Source: Thermoplasmata archaeon (lineage in GTDB: Archaea > Thermoplasmatota > Thermoplasmata > GCA-020350865). Taken from it: 59,600 nucleotides of DNA. Location of the stretch: positions 836,438 to 896,037 of the forward strand of contig CP070751.1 in the NCBI GenBank assembly GCA_020348445.1, written 5' to 3'. The notes beneath the pieces are model-generated. The model was not told the origin of the DNA and made no database searches. It worked only from the letters and a program-made list of their open reading frames with translations. How positions within the stretch are numbered: the first letter of the stretch is position 1; each line of letters starts with the position of its first letter. This document shows, one piece after another, positions 9,082 to 18,100 of this stretch. The position numbers and the translations under genes are program-made.

Positions 9082-9921
9082 ATGTCTCTAAACACGAATG
9101 CCATCTACACCATAGCTAAAAAGGAATTCATAGACAATGCCAGAAACAAATGGATAGTCGCCCTGACAATAATATTCATATTTTTGACAATAGCTTCCTC
9201 TGTAATGGCCGGTGGAGGGAAGATGGGTGAGATGGATGTCACTGTTGCGGCCTTGTTAAGCATTGCTACAATTCTGATTCCCATCATAGCCATAATGTTG
9301 GGCTACGCAACCATATCTGGAGAAGCTGAATCAGGGGCTCTTGCCGTTGTCCTTTCCTACCCTGTGAAAAGAATTGAAGTGCTGTTTGGCAAGTTCCTTG
9401 GACTTGGTGCTGTTATCTGTTTTTCAGTTCTTCTGGGATTCGGTTCCGCTGGTTTGGTTATCTCGGCCACAACAGAACATGCTCAATGGGTGGGATACCT
9501 GAAATTCATTTTACTAACCATGCTCATAGGACTTGTTTATCTCAGTCTTTCAATTTGCTGCTCGGCGGTTCTTAAAAGAAGGGTGACGTCCCTTGCTGCA
9601 GGAATAGTGATATTTTTTTGGGCCATGATAATTGGCATGGTATTCTTTGGCCTGTTATATGCAACAGGTGGCAGCCCAGAGGCCTTCATGATGGGGGATA
9701 TGGAGGGGATTCCTGATTGGTTCTGGGTAGATCCGTTTCTAAGTCCAGCTGATGGTTACCAAACAGCAAGTATGTTTGCCTTTGACGTCACAGAGTTCTT
9801 TGGATATGAATTGACTGTTCCTAGTTGGCTAAATATGGGCACAATAGTTTTATCTCAGTTATTATGGTTGTTTATTCCCCTTATTCTAGCATATTATTTC
9901 TTCGAAAAAAGGGATATTTAA
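9082..9921 (+). CDS. ABC-2 type permease
   Basis: 279 residues. The ATG directly follows the TAA of the ATPase gene, and the ribosome-binding site AGGAGGG lies inside the end of that gene, so the two are co-translated. About six membrane segments are visible (roughly residues 24-44, 56-80, 105-133, 142-167, 172-197, 252-274). A cytoplasmic 'ISGEAESGALAVVLSYPVKR' loop follows segment 2 and is the hallmark of ABC-2 permeases related to NatB and CcmB. The extracellular loop 'WFWVDPFLSPADGY' precedes the last segment. It forms the membrane channel of the exporter with the ATPase at 8143-9081. Confidence 0.9.
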   Translation: MSLNTNAIYTIAKKEFIDNARNKWIVALTIIFIFLTIASSVMAGGGKMGEMDVTVAALLSIATILIPIIAIMLGYATISGEAESGALAVVLSYPVKRIEVLFGKFLGLGAVICFSVLLGFGSAGLVISATTEHAQWVGYLKFILLTMLIGLVYLSLSICCSAVLKRRVTSLAAGIVIFFWAMIIGMVFFGLLYATGGSPEAFMMGDMEGIPDWFWVDPFLSPADGYQTASMFAFDVTEFFGYELTVPSWLNMGTIVLSQLLWLFIPLILAYYFFEKRDI

Positions 9922-9970
9922 TCCTCTGATCATTTCAAATACCATATAATAAATATATCTAATCTAAGTG

Positions 9971-11269
9971 TCACACCATTATCTTCTCGGCGTATTTTAG
10001 GGCCTCTTCATATTTTTCCTGTCTCATGAGAATGTAACCCTTGTTAATTAAAGCCTCTTTATTGTTTGCATCAAGGCTCAGAGCCTTCTCATATAATATT
10101 AAACTCTCCTTTTGATTACCCATTCTCAACAATGCGTTGCCGAGCCTGTTCCATAGGGCAACGCTCGAAGATTCGGACTCAAGAAGTTTTGTATAAAGTT
10201 TTGCAGCTTGTTTGTGTTGTCCCATCTCATAGTAAATGTCCGCCTTTGCCAAAATTATGTTTTTGTTTTCTTTGTCCAAGCTCAAAGCCTTGCTCAGGCT
10301 TTTTATAGATTCCTTGTACTTGCCCAGTTTTTTTAGTGCCATCGCTTTCTTATACAACAGCCTGCTACAATCTTTAATAACCTGGGCCTTGGACCTTTTA
10401 GGTATGATATCCACAGGTATCTTCTTTCCGATTTTCGCGGTCTTTTTATATGTCTTCTCGGTAACCTCTGGTATTTCTTGGGCCAAATGTCTGATTTTAA
10501 CATCGGTCCATGATCCCTTTTTATCTTTTAATTTAATCCCTTTTTGAATTTCTATGCCGCAGATGGAACATGTTTTCGAGTGCTCCCCTATAAAAGCACC
10601 GCATTCATGGCATATGAAAATCACTCCAGTGGATGATAATTTACTGTCAGCATCAACATACCCAACATCTTTATTATGGAATGGATCTTTAATATCCTCT
10701 ATGGAGATTCCACATACACCGCAAGAAGGAGAATCACCTGAGACGAATGCACCGCAACCATGGCATAAAAGCAAACCCCTCTCATCAGAAGAAGGTTCGC
10801 TTCTTTCTGTCTCTTGTGTATATTCTTGTTCCTCGACATCCTCTGCTTCATCCACTTCATCACTTTCTTGAACCTCAACACCACATATCACACAATTAAC
10901 AGCTTTTGAGCTTAAAAATGCGCCACAATTGTCGCAAAGGAAAATACTTGGAGAGGTTTCCAGGTATTGGTCTGCATTTGAATGCCCTTTTGAAGAAACA
11001 TCGATTTTTGCTCTGAGGGGTTCGCGTTTTGTCCCACACGCGCTGCAGTGACTTGCTTCCAAACCTATGAAAGCCCCACAATTTAGACATATGAAAGGAG
11101 AAGGCTCCAATGAATCAAAATCAGGTTTGGGTTTCTCGCTTTTGATAATCTTATGAACAACAGGCTTATTACAACTGGTGCATGTTTTTTGATCCTTCAG
11201 TACAAAATCACCACAATTTGAACAGAGGGTAAAGCCTATTTCGAAATCGTCGCCATCCAATCTAAACAC
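9971..11269 (-). CDS. Five-zinc-ribbon protein with C-terminal TPR repeats
   Basis: 432 residues from a GTG at 11267-11269. Five zinc ribbons with identical CxxC-x10-CxxC spacing have their first cysteines at residues 16, 61, 112, 169 and 220. The last four share the core C..CGAF. Acidic linkers separate them. Residues of about 300-432 form three to four tetratricopeptide repeats ('ALSLDKENKNIILAKADIYYEMGQ', 'LWNRLGNALLRMGNQ', 'ALINKGYILMRQ'), a protein-docking surface. No signal peptide or membrane segment is visible, so it is probably a cytosolic scaffold. Similar ribbons occur at the N-termini of the giant proteins at 33467-56655. It is transcribed divergently from HPS-RraA across a region with a 17-base palindrome. 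The GTG start lacks an obvious ribosome-binding site, so it is less certain. Confidence 0.82.
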   Translation of the reverse strand: MFRLDGDDFEIGFTLCSNCGDFVLKDQKTCTSCNKPVVHKIIKSEKPKPDFDSLEPSPFICLNCGAFIGLEASHCSACGTKREPLRAKIDVSSKGHSNADQYLETSPSIFLCDNCGAFLSSKAVNCVICGVEVQESDEVDEAEDVEEQEYTQETERSEPSSDERGLLLCHGCGAFVSGDSPSCGVCGISIEDIKDPFHNKDVGYVDADSKLSSTGVIFICHECGAFIGEHSKTCSICGIEIQKGIKLKDKKGSWTDVKIRHLAQEIPEVTEKTYKKTAKIGKKIPVDIIPKRSKAQVIKDCSRLLYKKAMALKKLGKYKESIKSLSKALSLDKENKNIILAKADIYYEMGQHKQAAKLYTKLLESESSSVALWNRLGNALLRMGNQKESLILYEKALSLDANNKEALINKGYILMRQEKYEEALKYAEKIMV

Positions 11270-11360
11270 CAGGGCTTTTCTTCTATGGATCTTTATTATG
11301 GCTCCATAACATACATTTTATGCCTATAGATTGTATAAAGAGATTTACTTTTGAGAATAT

Positions 11361-11377
11361 CATATGATTATCATATG
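11361..11377. promoter_or_regulatory. Palindromic operator-like site
   Basis: CATATGATTATCATATG has perfect 8-base arms around one central base. It lies in the divergent region between the zinc-ribbon/TPR gene and HPS-RraA, about 50 bases upstream of the latter's TATA box. Confidence 0.45.
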
Positions 11378-11427
11378 TGATTTCAGCACCCTCGAATTAT
11401 AGATATTTCAACCAGGCCACCGATAAC

Positions 11428-11437
11428 CTTTTAAATA
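11428..11437 (+). promoter_or_regulatory. TATA box of HPS-RraA gene, probably leaderless
   Basis: CTTTTAAATA is centred 26 bases before the ATG at 11459. Transcription would therefore start at or within a few bases of the start codon. No ribosome-binding site precedes the ATG, which agrees with a leaderless mRNA. Confidence 0.6.
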
Positions 11438-11458
11438 ACCAAAACTTATCAATTTGTA

Positions 11459-12757
11459 ATGACTAATGAACCTGTACTTCAAGTGGCACTGGACGTTATG
11501 AATCTTCACAGAGCACTTCAAATCGCATCCGAAGCCATAAAAGGCGGGGTGGACTGGTTGGAGGCGGGAACACCTCTTATAAAAAGTGAAGGGCTTGAAA
11601 GTATAAGACAGCTTAAGAAAACCTTTCCCTCCCATATCATAGTTGCTGACATGAAGACAATGGACGTGGGGACAGTTGAGGTTGAGATGGCGTCAAAAGC
11701 AGGGGCTGATATTGTCTGCATAATGGGAGTTGCTGATGATTCCACCATCACCGAGGCGGTAAAGGCGGCCAGAAGATATGGCTGCAAGATCATGGTGGAC
11801 CTACTGCGCACATCAGATCCTCTTTTGAGAGCAAAGGATGTACAGAAATTTGGTGCAGATTATGTCTGTCTTCATGTGGGAGTGGATCAGCAGATGAGAG
11901 CCGAGAATCCCTTGGAGGATGTGGTGAGGATCGCATCGGAAGTCGAAATTCCAGTGGCCGCGGCTGGGGGGTTGAATTCCGAGACCGCGCCGAAAGTGGT
12001 CGAGGCGGGTGCCACAATCGTTATTGCAGGAAGTTCAATAATCAAGTCCCCAGATGTGGAAAAGGCGGCAAGTGCAATTAAAAAGTCAATACTTGAAAAA
12101 AAGGAGATACCCTCGAAGCTCTTTCATAAATACAGCCAGAAAGAATTACATGAGGCGTTCTTGAAGATATCCACACCCAATATAGCAGATGCAATGCATA
12201 CAAAGGGAGCTATGAAGGGGATCATTCCACGGATAAAACACGGCATGAAGATGGTGGGTAGAGCGATTACTGTGAAAACCATGGACGGTGATTGGGCAAA
12301 GCCTGTTGAGGCAATTGACAAATGCAAGCCAAATGAAGTGATAGTGATCGACGCTGGGAGCGGCCACACGGCTATATGGGGTGAACTTGCATCATGGAGC
12401 TCGAAAAAGAAGGGTATCGCCGGTGTTGTGATAGATGGTGCCGCAAGGGATATAGACGACATATTGGAGATGGATTTTCCCGTGTTTTCAAGGCATGTGG
12501 TACCAAATGCAGGGGAGCCCAAAGGGTACGGGGAGATAGGCTGCGAGATCATCTGCGGAGAGCAACAGGTCAGAAGCGGCGACTGGATCGTTGGAGATGA
12601 AAGTGGTGTTGTGGTGGTTCCCAAGGAGGAAGCAGTGGAAATTGTAAACCGCGCTCTTGATGTTCACGAACGTGAAAATAGGCTCAGGGAGGAGATAAAG
12701 AGGGGGAGCACCCTCTCTGAAGTATTAAAGCTAAAAAAATGGGAAAAGGTGGGGTGA
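11459..12757 (+). CDS. 3-hexulose-6-phosphate synthase / RraA-like fusion
   Basis: 432 residues. The N-terminal half (about 1-210) is a hexulose-6-phosphate synthase of the orotidine-phosphate-decarboxylase superfamily. It has 'ALDVMNLHRA', the D-x-K-x-x-D metal/substrate motif in 'VADMKTMD', and the phosphate-binding 'AAAGGLNSETAP...ATIVIAGSSI'. The C-terminal half (about 225-420) is RraA-like, with 'STPNIADAMHTKGAM' and 'GAARDIDDI...FPVFSRHVVPNAG'. In archaea the synthase usually works in the ribulose-monophosphate route run backwards to make ribulose 5-phosphate and formaldehyde. The RraA-like part resembles aldolase/decarboxylase homologues rather than proven RNase regulators. A pentose-phosphate role is inferred, since no isomerase gene lies nearby. 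Confidence 0.87.
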   Translation: MTNEPVLQVALDVMNLHRALQIASEAIKGGVDWLEAGTPLIKSEGLESIRQLKKTFPSHIIVADMKTMDVGTVEVEMASKAGADIVCIMGVADDSTITEAVKAARRYGCKIMVDLLRTSDPLLRAKDVQKFGADYVCLHVGVDQQMRAENPLEDVVRIASEVEIPVAAAGGLNSETAPKVVEAGATIVIAGSSIIKSPDVEKAASAIKKSILEKKEIPSKLFHKYSQKELHEAFLKISTPNIADAMHTKGAMKGIIPRIKHGMKMVGRAITVKTMDGDWAKPVEAIDKCKPNEVIVIDAGSGHTAIWGELASWSSKKKGIAGVVIDGAARDIDDILEMDFPVFSRHVVPNAGEPKGYGEIGCEIICGEQQVRSGDWIVGDESGVVVVPKEEAVEIVNRALDVHERENRLREEIKRGSTLSEVLKLKKWEKVG

Positions 12758-12766
12758 TTCTCTCTT

Positions 12767-12775
12767 TTTTGTATC
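12767..12775 (+). terminator. T-rich terminator after HPS-RraA
   Basis: A CTCTTTTTT run lies just after the stop at 12757, as expected for archaeal oligo-T termination. There is no strong hairpin. Confidence 0.35.
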
Positions 12776-12830
12776 AACTTCGAATTGCCAACCGAAATGA
12801 TTGTATGTTAGTATTCCATTTCCTGAAAGG

Positions 12831-14246
12831 ATGCAAAATATTAAGGATTTCTTTTTAAGGTTAAGTCAAAAAGTAATTAGAAAAGAATACAAAATAGGAA
12901 AATACAAAATTAGGCAAATTTCGTTGTTTCTATTTCTCTTGGTGATAATCGCCATTTCTCTTCGGATCATTTTCAATACACCCTTTTTTTCAAATTATCA
13001 TCAAGATGAAGCAGAGTACAGCTTACGATCCATTTACATAAACGAACATAATGGCGCGTATAATCCAGATAAATGGTACGATCACCCCCCTTTTTTCATG
13101 TACGCCCAGGCTGGCGTATTTTTGACATTTGGGGATGATTGGTTTATAGGTAGGGGATTTGGGATAGTTTTAGGTTTGGTAACCATGTTCATCTTCTATT
13201 GTGTCGGTCGAGAGTGGAAGAACGAACGACTGGGATTATTGATGGCCGGTGTTTTCGCTTTTGGACCCATTAGTGTTATGCTAAACAGGTCTGCCATGAT
13301 AGAAAATCTTCTAGGGATTTTCTTGGGACTAATCATTTTATTCACAATAAGGTACGAGAAATCAAATGACAACAAATACATCTATGCCACTGCCATATTA
13401 ATAGCCCTTGCTCTCAACACAAAACACACGGCGATAATACTCTTTCCACCTTTTCTTTATTACTTTTATAAAAAGGATCTCTTCAAAAGAAAAGAAGGAT
13501 GGATCTGTATTGCATTGATAATTCTCATTGTTCTTCCGATAATCGTTCTTATGATCGACCATGGATTCATCCAACTTCACCTCGGTAAAACTTCGCACAT
13601 TACACATGAAAGTTGGGGTGGTATGCATCCATTGCTACTTACCTTTGCTCTTCATTTTGAAAGCTTGGGCACCTTACTTCTCAGGACGGGCATCGCTTTG
13701 ATCCCACTATATTTTGGGATAAAGCTATTTTTTAAAAAACCCACAATATTCACGAACATGATTATGATATGGGTGGTGGCAAGCATACTGTTTTTTCTGA
13801 CGATGAGGGTGACAGGATACCACTACGATTACAATGAATTCCTACCCATGGTACCTGTAATAGCAATGGGTCTTTACTTTCATAGAAAATGGGTAATTCC
13901 TGTTTTTATTGGATTGATGGTGGTGACGGTGTGCTTGATTTCGTATGCCCCAGATCAACAGACTGAGGCGTTGGTATTTCTTGAGAAACGGCTTGGGGAC
14001 AATGACACGGTAATTGCTTTGCCCTATCCGGAAGTGGCATATCATCTAAAGGACAAGGATGTAACTGTGTATACTTCCGATGATATCGAAGAAATCAACG
14101 CAAGTTGGGTAGTTGCCTCAAGAAGACGGATTACCAGGTTAACAGAAAATAACGTGGAGATAAACGAATATTTAGAGTATTATACGTTGGTTTTCGAGAG
14201 TGAATTCGATTATTACATAGGTTATTTGATCTATCAACGTAATTAA
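12831..14246 (+). CDS. GT39-type membrane glycosyltransferase
   Basis: About 471 residues from ATG 12831. An in-frame TTG at 12801 would add ten residues but has no ribosome-binding site. A basic N-terminal stretch is followed by about ten or more transmembrane helices. The first extracytoplasmic loop has 'NYHQDEAEYSLRS' and 'YDHPPFFMYAQAG'. The acidic DE pair and the HPP fit the catalytic loop of the dolichyl-phosphate-mannose mannosyltransferase/ArnT superfamily (PMT_2, GT39). 'ALALNTKHTAIILFPPFLYY' is the usual following segment. It probably transfers a sugar from a polyprenyl-phosphate donor to surface proteins or lipids. The Asn/Ser/Thr-rich giant proteins nearby are plausible acceptors, but that is only context. 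Confidence 0.8.
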   Translation: MQNIKDFFLRLSQKVIRKEYKIGKYKIRQISLFLFLLVIIAISLRIIFNTPFFSNYHQDEAEYSLRSIYINEHNGAYNPDKWYDHPPFFMYAQAGVFLTFGDDWFIGRGFGIVLGLVTMFIFYCVGREWKNERLGLLMAGVFAFGPISVMLNRSAMIENLLGIFLGLIILFTIRYEKSNDNKYIYATAILIALALNTKHTAIILFPPFLYYFYKKDLFKRKEGWICIALIILIVLPIIVLMIDHGFIQLHLGKTSHITHESWGGMHPLLLTFALHFESLGTLLLRTGIALIPLYFGIKLFFKKPTIFTNMIMIWVVASILFFLTMRVTGYHYDYNEFLPMVPVIAMGLYFHRKWVIPVFIGLMVVTVCLISYAPDQQTEALVFLEKRLGDNDTVIALPYPEVAYHLKDKDVTVYTSDDIEEINASWVVASRRRITRLTENNVEINEYLEYYTLVFESEFDYYIGYLIYQRN

Positions 14247-14306
14247 AATAGGCAGGGCCAGTTTTTTTTGGGATGAGAAATGACTCTGTAGAATATGTGA
14301 TTTGAT

Positions 14307-14861
14307 TTAAACGAAATCCTCCTGAGCCTTCACCACCTCTGTGCTGTTTTGCGCCTTTGAGTACTCCATAAGTGGTATCTTATTAACCTTTAAAAATTGG
14401 GGGCCCCATTTGAATTTACCCAATATATCTTCAGCTTGATTACTGGATCCCAGTATGAACAATGATGCCGCAAAGGCCTCCACAGTGGAGAGTTTAAAAG
14501 GCCTCCCAAAGTTCGTGGGATTTGCTGCAACCAGATATGGCAATGCCCTACTCTTACCTCTTTTTCTGAGCTTGAAAAGCAGTTCTTCGGCCTTCTCCCA
14601 TGAGCAGTCAAAAACTACGATCCCGTGCTCCTTGGCAAGTGCGCAATCTTCCTTTGAAATGGCCTTGATTGCCATGGGATTGAGGATAATGGCGTTGTAG
14701 GGTATCAGCCTTAGATTTTTCACCTTTTTTGCCTGTTTTAACCTCACGAGTTTGGTACCTGTGCATTTTTTGGGATCGCATTGATCAGCATGATAAATCA
14801 ACAATTGGATATCCTGATGCTGCTTATGGATGCTCTTCTGAGAGATAGGATATTTATTCAT
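14307..14861 (-). CDS. tsr3: Tsr3 rRNA aminocarboxypropyltransferase
   Basis: About 184 residues; two adjacent ATGs (14864 and 14861) are possible starts. The minus-strand TATA-like GCTTATATATG (about 14885-14895) lies 26-29 bases upstream, so the leader is very short. Hallmarks of the Tsr3 (DUF367) family are visible: 'HADQCDPKKCTG', 'ILNPMAIKAIS', 'VVFDCSWEKAEELL' and 'RALPYLVAANPTNFGRPFKL'. 'STVEAFAASLFILG' follows. Tsr3 is a SPOUT-like enzyme that transfers the 3-amino-3-carboxypropyl group of S-adenosylmethionine to a hypermodified small-subunit rRNA base. Length and motifs are complete, so it should be functional. It converges with the glycosyltransferase gene. Confidence 0.93.
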   Translation of the reverse strand: MNKYPISQKSIHKQHQDIQLLIYHADQCDPKKCTGTKLVRLKQAKKVKNLRLIPYNAIILNPMAIKAISKEDCALAKEHGIVVFDCSWEKAEELLFKLRKRGKSRALPYLVAANPTNFGRPFKLSTVEAFAASLFILGSSNQAEDILGKFKWGPQFLKVNKIPLMEYSKAQNSTEVVKAQEDFV

Positions 14862-15148
14862 CATTTACCCTACTTGATCTCAGCCATATATAAGCTTTCT
14901 TGATTCTAAAAGGCAACATAAACGAGATACTTCAGTTTAAATGAAGTTTATAAATGTGAATCCTGAAGATATTATATAAACGAATATAGACTTAGGTCCA
15001 GAGTTGGTTCCAAGTAATTTCTCTCAAATATAGTGATATTATCAATATCCAGCATGGTTTTCAAGAATGATAATTGACTCGAATGCATCTTATACCTATG
15101 TGTTATATTAAGAAAATGGAACTGGGAATATAACTGGGAGATCACATA

Positions 15149-18100
15149 ATGGCTAGTGCACCTAGAGTAAAGAGAACTAGTAATTTTCGTGGATTATTTA
15201 CTGCTTTTTTACCAATTGTGATAATGTTTATAATGTTCCTTTCATCAGCTCAAAGCGGCTTGGCCACAGATCCGATTCTTGTGGATAACGGAGATTACAC
15301 ATTTACTGCCATCTGGGAGTTCGAAGACCTCACCAACTACACTATGAGCAACCTGACAACCTCAAATGGTGAGGTTAATTTAACGATCAACAACCTCTTT
15401 TGGAATCAATCCAATGCCATGGACTTTGTAAATGGCCAAAGAACTAATGTTGTGGAGGGAGACGGGATAGTTATAAGCTCTGATTACCTGCTTTTAGGAT
15501 ATCTTCAGAACCAGAACTTTACATCGCCATACAATTGGAATTATGCTAATGGAACAGACTCAAAGGTGATATCCCAGTGGGATGAAGGAGAGTTCGGCTG
15601 GCTGTACAGTTCATACCCAAAGAACATCTCCATACAAACCATAAATATCCAGCCCGATGAAACTGTTGGCATCGATTCCTATATCAATGAGAATAGTCAA
15701 GGGTCCAACTACGGCGGGGATGATAATCTCAGAGTGCAAAAGGATGCAAATGATAGAAGAGCATTGTTATGGTTCGATGTTTCACAAATATCTGATTCAA
15801 AGGTGATAGATGCCCATCTGGAGCTTTATTTCTATTCCAGCGAGGACGCATCCAGCCTCGATGTCGCTGTCTATAGGGTAGAAAATTCATGGTCCGAGAG
15901 CATCGTGAATTGGATACAGCGTGATGCCGTTTCCAATTGGGTTACAAGTGGCGGTGATTACGACCCCCTGGCTGTGGACACTGTTGCGCTAACAAATTCC
16001 TATGACTGGGTATCCTGGAACATAACATCCCTTGTTGATGGCTGGGTTAATGGGACGTATGAAAATAATGGAGTTCTCCTTGATGGTCCCACAGGTACCA
16101 ACACATGGAAGGAGTTTTACAGCAGCGATTATGCGTCTTTATCGTTTAGGCCCAAACTCAATATCACTTATTATCCTTTGAACTCTTACAATGAAACCGC
16201 GAATATCACCCAAGTTTTTCCACTTCTTGATCAAGGTGGATACAGGGATCTAACAGTTACCGATTTTGGATTGGGCACGGTAAACAACGCAACTGTCTCA
16301 CCTGCGAGAGGAGGACAGGTTACCTTGGGATCAGAGGGTTACTATAAATTCGATCCCCTGGAAAATATATCTTATTGGGGGGAAGATCCCTCTGTAAATA
16401 AGAACTCTGGAAGCTTTCAACTCTCAACAACAGTCTTTTGTGAGGGAGCAGCCTCCATGAGGTTGGATTACGATCTTGCACTTGGAAAACACACATATGG
16501 GGTAAGGAGGACCACGAGCAGCTCATGGGACTGGTCGCGTTACACAGATTTATGCATTTGGGTAAGAAGCTCTGGTCAGGGGGAAATAATGAAGGTCCTA
16601 ATTGAAGATTCTATTGGAGCATCTTGGGAGAGCTCTCCCACGCCACTTTTTAATTCTTGGTCCAATTATACATTTGACCTAAGAGGTTTTCCTGGGGACA
16701 TATCATCTATTAATGCCATAAGACTCCATTTCGCTGATACCACTTTGCCAACCACAACCTTTGTGGATAATATCACCTTAATCGGTGGAGCACCTTACCT
16801 TACTGAAGGGGAATTCTTCTCTCGGATATTTGACGGTGGTTATTCGGTTTTGTGGAAGGAGATATTGTGGGAGGAGTTCATCGTTCCAGGAACGACAATT
16901 GAGATCAGAACTCGAACAGGGAACAACTCAACACCAGGTCCTTTGTGGAGTGGATGGTCGGCTCCTTACAGCACACCAGAAGGTTCGATTATCACGAGTC
17001 CAGAAGGAAGATTCATACAATATCACCTGAATTTGACCACTACCAACACGGACAACACTCCAAGTCTAACTGAATTAACCCTAATAAAATCAGAATATAA
17101 CCTGACCTACACCTATTCTATAGATGCTTTTGAAAATGTCACCTGGGCGCAGATATTCCTGAAATTAAATGAGGAGATACTTTGGGAAAAAACTGTAACT
17201 GGTCTTAGTACATCTGAAACGATAACCTTTGATATTGGTAAATATCTTTATAAAACCGGCGATACAACCATGGAATTTGGGCTCACTGTCAGCGCCAATT
17301 CCTCCAAAGACGTGAATATCTCAATTATAGTGGACGATTTTCAGATTAAGGGACCCACTGGTTTTTATACTTCGCAGGTACATGACACAGGTTCTGAGGC
17401 TTTTTGGGGAGATGTAACCTGGGATGCAGATATTCCTCCAGCCACGGGAATAATACTCAACACACGAACATCCATGGACAACATCACATGGAGCACTTGG
17501 TCAGCACCCATTGCCTATCCTTCAGATACCATCACCAATCCAATGGGAAGATACATACAATATCGGGTCAATTTTACCACAAACATTCTAGGAATAACCC
17601 CCGTTTTCAAGGCAATTAATATAACTTACACCAAGCATTTCTCCCAAGGGACCATAACATTCATAAACGATCTTATAGCCGAGAATGTCACGAACTGGGG
17701 TGTCCTATCTGCGGGCTGTGATCTCAGAGGGCAAAGTATCAGGTATGAGTACTCCATAGACTCAGGAGTCACCTGGAATCCAATAGCCAGCGATCTGAAC
17801 CTCTCTTCTGTCAGCGTATCCACCAATAAGATCCGTTTTAAGGCAATTTTGGAGACAGGAAATACTTCTTTGACACCAACTCTGTATGCCCTGAGGCTCA
17901 CCTATTCTGTGAACAAGCCTCCAGTGATAGTGGGCATAATCCCGAACCAAGAATGGTACGAGGACTGGGGGCCCTGGAGCATTGACTTGACTGTAAATGA
18001 ATCAGATTTTGAGGATTCTGGGAATAGGTTAAGATGGTATTTAACAGGAGAGAATACATCTTTGTTCACAGTTGAGGGTGAATACAGCTCAGAAGATGTA

